A DNA stretch of 64,000 nt from Marininema halotolerans. GTDB lineage: Bacteria > Bacillota > Bacilli > Thermoactinomycetales > DSM-45169. Position 1 is the stretch's first letter, and each line of letters opens with the position of its first letter. Positions 58,999 to 64,000 of the stretch are shown here, in pieces. Below the pieces are notes generated by a model. The model was given only the letters and a program-made list of their open reading frames with translations, had not been told where the DNA came from and made no database searches. The stretch spans positions 186,001 to 250,000 of the forward strand of contig NZ_FPAA01000003.1 in assembly GCF_900116235.1 (NCBI RefSeq). Direction: 5' to 3'. A program made the translations under genes and the position numbers.

Positions 58999-59958
58999 AT
59001 GATGAAAGTCGAATCATTTACCTTTACTACACACGATGGTGAGAACATCTTTGTGCACAAATGGCTTCCCGAAGGTGAGGTAAAGGGAACGGTGCAGATT
59101 GCCCATGGTATGGCGGAGCATGCTGCACGCTACCAACCCTTTGCAGAAGCGTTAACGCAGGCAGGGTATCGTGTATTTGCCAATGATCATAGGGGACATG
59201 GGCAAACAGCCAGCACACAAGAACGATTGGGTCATTTCGCAGATGAAGATGGTTGGATGCGGACGATTACGGATATGTACGAACTGACCAAGGAAATCAA
59301 AAGAGAATTTCCAGATGAGCCGATCGTTTTGTTTGGTCATAGTATGGGATCTTTTCTCGCCCGTCGGTATGTGCAGTTATATGGCGAAGAAGTGCAGGGC
59401 CTTATTTTATCGGGTACAGGGACGGATCAAGGATTCTTAAGCTTCTTAGGGCTTACTTTGGCAAAATTACAACGAAGGGTGAAAGGAAAACGAGCACGCA
59501 GTAAATTATTGGATCGCCTCTCATTTGGTAAGTTTAATCAATCCTTTCAACCGATTCGCACCTCATTTGATTGGCTTTCTCGGGATGAAAAGGAAGTCGA
59601 TAAATACATTGAAGATCCCATGTGTGGACAGATTGCTACCACTCAGTTTTTTTGCGACATGATTGCAGGCGTAAAGGAATTGGACCGAGTGGAACAGCTC
59701 CGAAAAATTCCTAATCACCTTCCTATCTATCTATTTTCAGGAGAGAAGGATCCGGTAGGAGCAGAGGGCAAAGGAGTGAAGAAAGTGGCTCACCTTTTGC
59801 GACTGGCAGGCAATATGCAGGTGAATGTAAAGATATATGAGGAAGGGCGTCATGAGATGCTCAATGAGATGAACAAAGCGGAGGTTTATCAAGATGTGAT
59901 TGCATGGTTGGATCAGTATCTGACACACGAGCCCCAGGAGAAGATCAATGAAGCATAA
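58999..59958 (+). CDS. Alpha/beta hydrolase, monoacylglycerol lipase-like
   Basis: 319 residues from ATG 58999 after AAGAAGG. VQIAHGMAEHAARYQPFAEA, NDHRGHGQT and the nucleophile elbow LFGHSMGSFLARRY are typical of monoglyceride lipase/lysophospholipase (Hydrolase_4); the Asp is in FSGEKDPVG and the His in EGRHEMLNE. Cytoplasmic, acts on lysolipids or monoacylglycerols (family knowledge). Upstream in-frame codons to 58912 lack a ribosome site. Monocistronic. Confidence 0.9.
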   Translation: MMKVESFTFTTHDGENIFVHKWLPEGEVKGTVQIAHGMAEHAARYQPFAEALTQAGYRVFANDHRGHGQTASTQERLGHFADEDGWMRTITDMYELTKEIKREFPDEPIVLFGHSMGSFLARRYVQLYGEEVQGLILSGTGTDQGFLSFLGLTLAKLQRRVKGKRARSKLLDRLSFGKFNQSFQPIRTSFDWLSRDEKEVDKYIEDPMCGQIATTQFFCDMIAGVKELDRVEQLRKIPNHLPIYLFSGEKDPVGAEGKGVKKVAHLLRLAGNMQVNVKIYEEGRHEMLNEMNKAEVYQDVIAWLDQYLTHEPQEKINEA

Positions 59959-60436
59959 AGGATCCGTATGGTGAGCGAGGATAGCAGGATAGATGGGTGC
60001 CAAATATAGCAAACCATTATCGTTTAAAACTGCCTAGGATGAAACGGAAGGATTAGATCTGGACATAAGGGAATCACCGGTTTTTAGTTAGATAAAGTCT
60101 GTAACCCTCATGGGCGGGTTACAGACTTTTGTTCTTTTTGGCGATTCTAAGAGGCTGGTGTATGTGTGGCGTCCATACTCAGTAAATCATATATCGATTG
60201 ACATTTGGGTAGCGTCCTTATTGTCAATACACCATGCTGGATTCCTTCTACCTTAGACATGGGGTGTTTACATAGGTTTAACGCCCGCACCCCGTCGATC
60301 CTTCAGCATAATCTAGTCCAAGAACTGATATTTTGAAAAATAAAAGGGTCAATTTAAGTAAATTCGTTATTACCCGTGGGATTGACTCGGATGGAATAAT
60401 GTGATTGTTCTAAAAATAATTGAGGAGGAAATTATT
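59959..60436. other. Intergenic region
   Basis: Contains the terminator at 60094; between 60135 and 60420 no gene or RNA is supported, although a promoter for the paralogue pair must lie here. Confidence 0.4.
60094..60131 (+). terminator. Strong terminator
   Basis: AAAGTCTGTAACCC and its reverse complement flank a loop of TCATGGGC; T-rich tail. Confidence 0.88.
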
Positions 60437-60844
60437 ATGCCATTTATACCAAGAAGAGTCCCCTTTTCTCAAAGCCTACAACGGCAACTGGCGGGGGCGA
60501 AGGGAGAAATTGCGGCAGTTTTATTTGTGTCCCAATCCCAACGGTCAATTCCAAAGCCACAAATGTCCCTCACTTTACGTGGAGGAAGTCAACTTTCCGT
60601 TGCCTATAATTTAATCGTACAACAGCTGTTTACTTCAAGTACTATCCTTGCTCGGCAATTTGCCTTGGGGAAAAATAGAAATCAGATTCGTAAAGCTTCT
60701 ACGCTGCCAAGGTGGGCCTCGCTTCCGATTAGAGAAGCTAGACAAGCTACTGGGGCCGCAATACAAGATCCGTTAACACCCAAATGGGCGTTGTTTCACT
60801 TAAACCGAGCGTATACAGTGTTAACCAATTTAATCGATCGATAA
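60437..60844 (+). CDS. Hypothetical protein, first of two tandem paralogues
   Basis: 135 residues from ATG 60437, with GAGGAGG at the right distance; earlier in-frame codons are not needed. A basic, helical protein without membrane segments. It shares with the next gene the order: PFS near the start, an Ala/Gln-rich helix, SSTILARQFALGKNRNQIRK, ASTLPRWASLPIREAR and a terminal DPLTPKWALFHLNRAYTVL. No family recognised. The pair is an operon with 13 bases between the genes. Confidence 0.6.
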   Translation: MPFIPRRVPFSQSLQRQLAGAKGEIAAVLFVSQSQRSIPKPQMSLTLRGGSQLSVAYNLIVQQLFTSSTILARQFALGKNRNQIRKASTLPRWASLPIREARQATGAAIQDPLTPKWALFHLNRAYTVLTNLIDR

Positions 60845-60857
60845 GGAGGGGTTTATT

Positions 60858-61268
60858 TTGAAAACTCAAGGTGTGGGGCGTGTCCGCTTGCCCTTTTCTC
60901 CCGCACTCGCCGAAGCAATTATACAAGCTAAAAGTAATACGGCTGAAGTACTTCAACAGAATCAACAATTAAAAGCACAGCCTGAAAGTAATCGAGCCCT
61001 CCCAGGAACAATATATAGTGGAATATCAAAAGCCAACCAACTACTCATTCAAGAACTTCGAAGTTCTGCTTCAATTATCGCGGATCAAGTGGCTATTGGT
61101 CGGTCACTTGCAAATATTAAAACGGCATCTTCGATTCCTTTATGGGCGCTTCCACCTATTCTAGAAGCGAGAACGGACATTGTTCGTGCGTTAAATAATC
61201 CGTTAACCCCAGAATGGGCGGTTGTTCCTCTTCGCATTGCTAAACGATTAATTACCCGCTCTTTGTAG
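60858..61268 (+). CDS. Hypothetical protein, second tandem paralogue
   Basis: 136 residues, TTG start after AAGGAGGGG. It mirrors the preceding protein: LPFSPALAEAIIQAKSN, then SSASIIADQVAIGRSLANIK, ASSIPLWALPPILEAR and NPLTPEWAVVPLRIAKRLI. The conserved blocks are A-S-x-x-P-x-W-A, P-I-x-E-A-R and PLTPxWA. Identity is moderate, pointing to an old duplication. Possibly structural or spore-related; function unknown. Confidence 0.6.
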   Translation: MKTQGVGRVRLPFSPALAEAIIQAKSNTAEVLQQNQQLKAQPESNRALPGTIYSGISKANQLLIQELRSSASIIADQVAIGRSLANIKTASSIPLWALPPILEARTDIVRALNNPLTPEWAVVPLRIAKRLITRSL

Positions 61269-61578
61269 TCTGGTTTAGCCTTAAGGATTTTGTCTCAGTA
61301 TTGCTGTTGTTAAATGGTTCACTCTGTCAAATGCGAAGAAAAGTCGTTTCCCCCTGGACCATGGGGAGCGGCTTTTTAGTACTTTTTGCGGAGGTCCATG
61401 TTCGTTTTCCAGTCGAAAAATGCGACTTCCTTTGTGCGGATATGTTTGATGGAGCGATTGCTTGTGCAAGGAGGTTTTTCATTTTGACCTGACTAAAATA
61501 TAAAGATAATTTTTTATTGAAAAACGATAAATATTGATTTATAATCAATGTTAATTAAACCAGGTGAGGTGTTTCTCC
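61269..61578. other. Intergenic region with terminator
   Basis: Holds the hairpin at 61340; the remainder is AT-rich and should contain the promoter of the trio that starts at 61579. Confidence 0.4.
61340..61378 (+). terminator. Terminator after the paralogue pair
   Basis: AAAGTCG...CCCC pairs with GGGG...CGGCTTT with one mismatch, followed by T5. Confidence 0.7.
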
Positions 61579-62061
61579 ATGCATCGAGGCTCCACCATTA
61601 TGTTACGGGTTACGGTTTTTCTGATTGGATTTGCGATACTTTTATTGTGTGTACTTGGGTTGCCGAAGATAGCGCTGAATATATCACGAGAGCATATGGA
61701 GGAGGCTTTGTGGTTTTATCCAGCTCTAATCGGGATGTATGCTGCAGCAGTTCCCTTTTATATGGCCTTGTTTCAGGTATTCCGGCTGTTAAACTTCATT
61801 GACAAGAATCAAGCTTTCTCAGTATGTTCAGTGAAATCGTTAAGGAAGATAAAATTTTGCGCAATCACAATTAGTCTCATCTATACCATCCTCATGCCAT
61901 TTTTATATTTTATTGGGGTAAAAGAGGATGCTCCTGGTGTGATCCTAATGGGATTGATCTTTATTTTTGCCTCCCTAGTCATTGCCGTATTTACCGCTGT
62001 GCTTCAAAAGATCTTACAAAGTGCCATCGATATAAAATTAGAAAATGATTTAACAGTTTGA
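61579..62061 (+). CDS. yoaS: DUF2975 membrane protein (YoaS-like)
   Basis: 160 residues from ATG 61579 after AGGTGAGGTG. Four membrane helices are visible (STIMLRVTVFLIGFAILLLC, ALIGMYAAAVPFYMALFQVF, CAITISLIYTILMPFLYFIG and the IFIFASLVIAVFTAV segment) with the DUF2975 pattern LLNFIDKNQAFS before helix 3. It overlaps nothing; the small regulator gene follows within 11 bases. In Bacillus subtilis yoaS-yozG-yoaT form the same trio. Confidence 0.88.
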   Translation: MHRGSTIMLRVTVFLIGFAILLLCVLGLPKIALNISREHMEEALWFYPALIGMYAAAVPFYMALFQVFRLLNFIDKNQAFSVCSVKSLRKIKFCAITISLIYTILMPFLYFIGVKEDAPGVILMGLIFIFASLVIAVFTAVLQKILQSAIDIKLENDLTV

Positions 62062-62071
62062 GGTGAATATC

Positions 62072-62287
62072 ATGGCAATTATTATTAATATTGATGTGAT
62101 GTTGGCTAAAAGGAAAATGAGCGTGACAACGCTATCGGAGAAAGTGGGAATCACCATGGCCAATCTGTCTAAATTGAAAACGGGCAAGGCAAAGGCTGTG
62201 CGATTTTCAACCTTAGAGGCCATTTGTAATGCATTGGAATGCCAGCCGGGAGATATTTTAGAATACCAAGATGAGGAAGATGATTGA
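62072..62287 (+). CDS. yozG: Small XRE-family regulator (YozG-like)
   Basis: 71 residues from ATG 62072 after AGGTGAA. A Cro/CI-type HTH (IIINIDVMLAKRKMSVTTLS, then VGITMANLSKLKTGKAKAVR) with the conserved C-terminal CQPGDILEY. DUF2975 proteins are nearly always paired with such a regulator; it probably represses its own operon with the membrane partner as modulator. Confidence 0.9.
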   Translation: MAIIINIDVMLAKRKMSVTTLSEKVGITMANLSKLKTGKAKAVRFSTLEAICNALECQPGDILEYQDEEDD

Positions 62288-62317
62288 ACTTCGTAGAAGA
62301 CGGTTGGAGGTACTCCA

Positions 62318-63169
62318 GTGAGAATGTTAAATCAGCTTGCGCGCTTCGGTTGGGAACAAGCGCTATCTTGTTTGTTTCCTGTTGTTATTTTTGTCTCCCT
62401 GGCCGTTACACAAATCATACCCCTGCCCTTTCTACCCCGGTATGATTGGCTGCTTCTCATCTTTCTCTTGATGCAATGGTGGATGGTACGCTCGGGTATG
62501 GAAACGCTGGATGAATTAAAAGTAATCACATTGTTCCATTTATTTGGGTTAGGACTTGAGCTTTACAAAGTGCACATGGGTTCTTGGGCATATCCAGAGG
62601 AAGGTTATTCTAAATTTTTTGGGGTACCTTTGTATAGTGGATTTATGTATGCGAGTGTTGCAAGTTATCTATGCCAGGCCTGGAGAAGGTTAGAGGTTCA
62701 GTTAGTAAAGTGGCCACCATTTTGGATGGCTACATCGCTTGCAGTGGCCATCTATTTAAATTTTTTTACCCACCACTATTGGGTGGATATGCGCTGGTGG
62801 TTATCTGGACTGATCATCATTGTCTTTTGGCACTCACGCGTTACGTATTTACTCAATGGTGTTCGTTACCAAATGCCTCTAGCACTATCCTTTGTGCTGA
62901 TCGGATTTTTTATTTGGATCGCCGAAAATATTGCGACCTTCTTTGGCGCTTGGCAATACCCTAATCAAAGAGAGGGATGGAGTCTTGTTCATCTAGGAAA
63001 GGTAAGTTCATGGCTCTTGTTAGTCATTGTCAGCTTTCTAATCGTGGCCACCTTAAAAATAGTGAAGGCAAACAAGCGGGTTGATTCTCTCCATTCGGAA
63101 GTTGATAAAAATGAAAATAATAGAGGGGATTCCTTCTTGGCAAAATCGACTCAGGTGGAAGGGATGTAA
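62318..63169 (+). CDS. yoaT: DUF817 membrane protein (YoaT-like)
   Basis: 283 residues, GTG start after TGGAGG. Several membrane helices, with the DUF817 blocks MQWWMVRSGMETLDELKVIT, ELYKVHMGSWAYPE, GFMYASVASYLCQAW and FIWIAENIATFFGAWQYP. Function unknown. It completes the yoaS-yozG-yoaT arrangement. Confidence 0.9.
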   Translation: MRMLNQLARFGWEQALSCLFPVVIFVSLAVTQIIPLPFLPRYDWLLLIFLLMQWWMVRSGMETLDELKVITLFHLFGLGLELYKVHMGSWAYPEEGYSKFFGVPLYSGFMYASVASYLCQAWRRLEVQLVKWPPFWMATSLAVAIYLNFFTHHYWVDMRWWLSGLIIIVFWHSRVTYLLNGVRYQMPLALSFVLIGFFIWIAENIATFFGAWQYPNQREGWSLVHLGKVSSWLLLVIVSFLIVATLKIVKANKRVDSLHSEVDKNENNRGDSFLAKSTQVEGM

Positions 63170-63637
63170 AATCGCTCTTCAAAAATCAAATCAATAGGGA
63201 TATCCATCGAAAAAGGCAGCCTTTTAATCGCTGTCTTTTTCTATCATTTTCTCCAAAAGAGTACTTTTACTTTTCAAGTGTAAGAAGACATTGTAAGGTT
63301 TCTATCTCATGGGGTGTTGATCGGGTTCTACAAAAAAAGGAACTCGTTGTATCAGATGATCGATTGAAAATGAAGCAGTATTTTATTGGGAGATTGATTT
63401 TGTGTTGTAGTGATTTTCATCTTATCAGGAAAGCTAGGAATAACGTTTACTCTGAATGGCTCCTGTATTAACATAGGGATATTGGTGTATGGGAACGGGT
63501 TTCGCCTCGTCCTAACTGGAAACGTGTCTTGAATGATTAATTATCTTGATGATTTCAATGGATCGCTTCACCACACGAAGGAAGCGGATGACTTTGAGTG
63601 GATGCATCTGATTATTTTAGAAGAAGGGGATCTACCC
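63170..63637. other. Intergenic region before the dynamin-like gene
   Basis: The terminator at 63210 ends the trio. The remaining ~390 bases show no supported gene; the dynamin frame is open back to ATG 63533, but a good ribosome site lies only at 63638. Confidence 0.4.
63210..63242 (+). terminator. Terminator after the yoa-like trio
   Basis: AAAAGGCAGC pairs with GCTGTCTTTTT with one mismatch; T-run at the end. Confidence 0.65.
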
Positions 63638-64000
63638 ATGCTGGATACCACTGATTTACAGGAAATTCATCGTTATTTATATCTCACGCAGAAATTGAAA
63701 GCGCACGGAGATTCACAGCGTGGGGAGAAGATGTTAGATCTTGCGAAAAAAGCCCGTTCCCAGGAGTTTGTGTTGGCCTTATGTGGGCATTTTTCGGCTG
63801 GGAAATCAACCATGTTAAACGCGTTATACGGTGAAGAGTTACTCCCGACCAGTCCAATCCCGACCAGTGCCAATGTGGTTGCCGTCCGAAAAGGGAAGGA
63901 CCGGGTTGTCCTGACACTACGGACTGGAGAGCGGTTGTTGTACAAAGGTGCCTATACTGAAGGTGAGTTAAAGGCACTGGCAAAGAACGGGGATGAGGTC
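63638..64000 (+). CDS. Dynamin-family GTPase, 5' part (cut by window edge)
   Basis: 121 codons from ATG 63638 (GAAGGGGAT upstream) to the window end without a stop. LALCGHFSAGKSTMLNALYG is the P-loop (G1) and LLPTSPIPTSANVVAVRKG contains the switch I Thr (G2) of bacterial dynamin-like proteins such as DynA/YpbR. These proteins tether and fuse membranes under envelope stress. The two-domain DynA organisation cannot be verified here. Confidence 0.9.
   Translation, partial: MLDTTDLQEIHRYLYLTQKLKAHGDSQRGEKMLDLAKKARSQEFVLALCGHFSAGKSTMLNALYGEELLPTSPIPTSANVVAVRKGKDRVVLTLRTGERLLYKGAYTEGELKALAKNGDEV

Noticed and set aside
63673..63983. Two minus-strand frames at the window end
   Set aside because: Antisense to the dynamin-like GTPase, whose P-loop motif makes the plus-strand reading certain.

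Overview
The window looks like chromosomal DNA of a Gram-positive, endospore-forming Bacillales bacterium, most plausibly a Thermoactinomycetaceae-type organism (inference; no rRNA is present). Supporting signs are strong AAGGAGG ribosome sites, a proline T-box, a cobalamin riboswitch, an anaerobic cobalamin operon ordered as in Bacillus megaterium, a yoaS-yozG-yoaT-like trio, a Bacillus-type gltC/gltAB pair and a heterocycloanthracin-type thiazole bacteriocin cluster. I saw no tRNA, rRNA, CRISPR array or intact insertion sequence.

Layout. 1-9.5 kb is an AT-richer accessory zone. It holds the end of a polymorphic nuclease toxin with a YezG-type immunity gene, an orphan colicin-type immunity gene, a small secreted toxin with its immunity gene, and a prophage remnant (frameshifted ParB-like gene, two copies of a small-terminase-like tail, small membrane proteins, a proteasome-like Ntn hydrolase, an HNH endonuclease). 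Small exported proteins, the first of two related lipoproteins and an MBL hydrolase follow. 9.7-16.6 kb carries an FG-GAP/HYR repeat protein, an alpha/beta hydrolase, a collagen/beta-helix protein, a DUF3977 protein and the second lipoprotein. 17.2-25.4 kb carries an HSP90-family chaperone with a helical-repeat partner, an FAD monooxygenase, a DinB protein, T-box-controlled class III prolyl-tRNA synthetase and a TM2 protein.

26.1-34.3 kb is the most interesting part. A 437-residue HTH/TPR regulator has a 45-codon secreted-peptide gene overlapping its stop codon, which is the layout of an RRNPP peptide quorum-sensing pair. Next come tatA and a four-gene TOMM (thiazole/oxazole-modified peptide) cluster: a 143-residue precursor with 24 cysteines, a ThiF-like maturation protein, a YcaO cyclodehydratase ending in a PxPxP tail and a SagB-type dehydrogenase. 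A terminator-like hairpin precedes the precursor gene and another separates it from the enzymes.

34.5-45.3 kb has a VWA lipoprotein, a MurF-like ligase, a LysR (GltC-like) regulator and divergent glutamate synthase genes behind a hairpin-rich leader. 45.4-58.7 kb is one B12-riboswitch-controlled operon of 12 cobalamin genes, from uroporphyrinogen III to cobyrinate diamide plus the PduO adenosyltransferase. 58.9-64 kb has a monoacylglycerol-lipase-like enzyme, two tandem paralogues of unknown function, the YoaS/YozG/YoaT-like trio and the start of a dynamin-like GTPase cut by the window edge.

Several genes (20226, 22293, 25853, 37469, 4493, and the pseudogene at 1814) show a well-placed Shine-Dalgarno followed by ATT, ATC or ATA rather than ATG/GTG/TTG. 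This recurs often enough to report as a possible use of isoleucine codons as starts.
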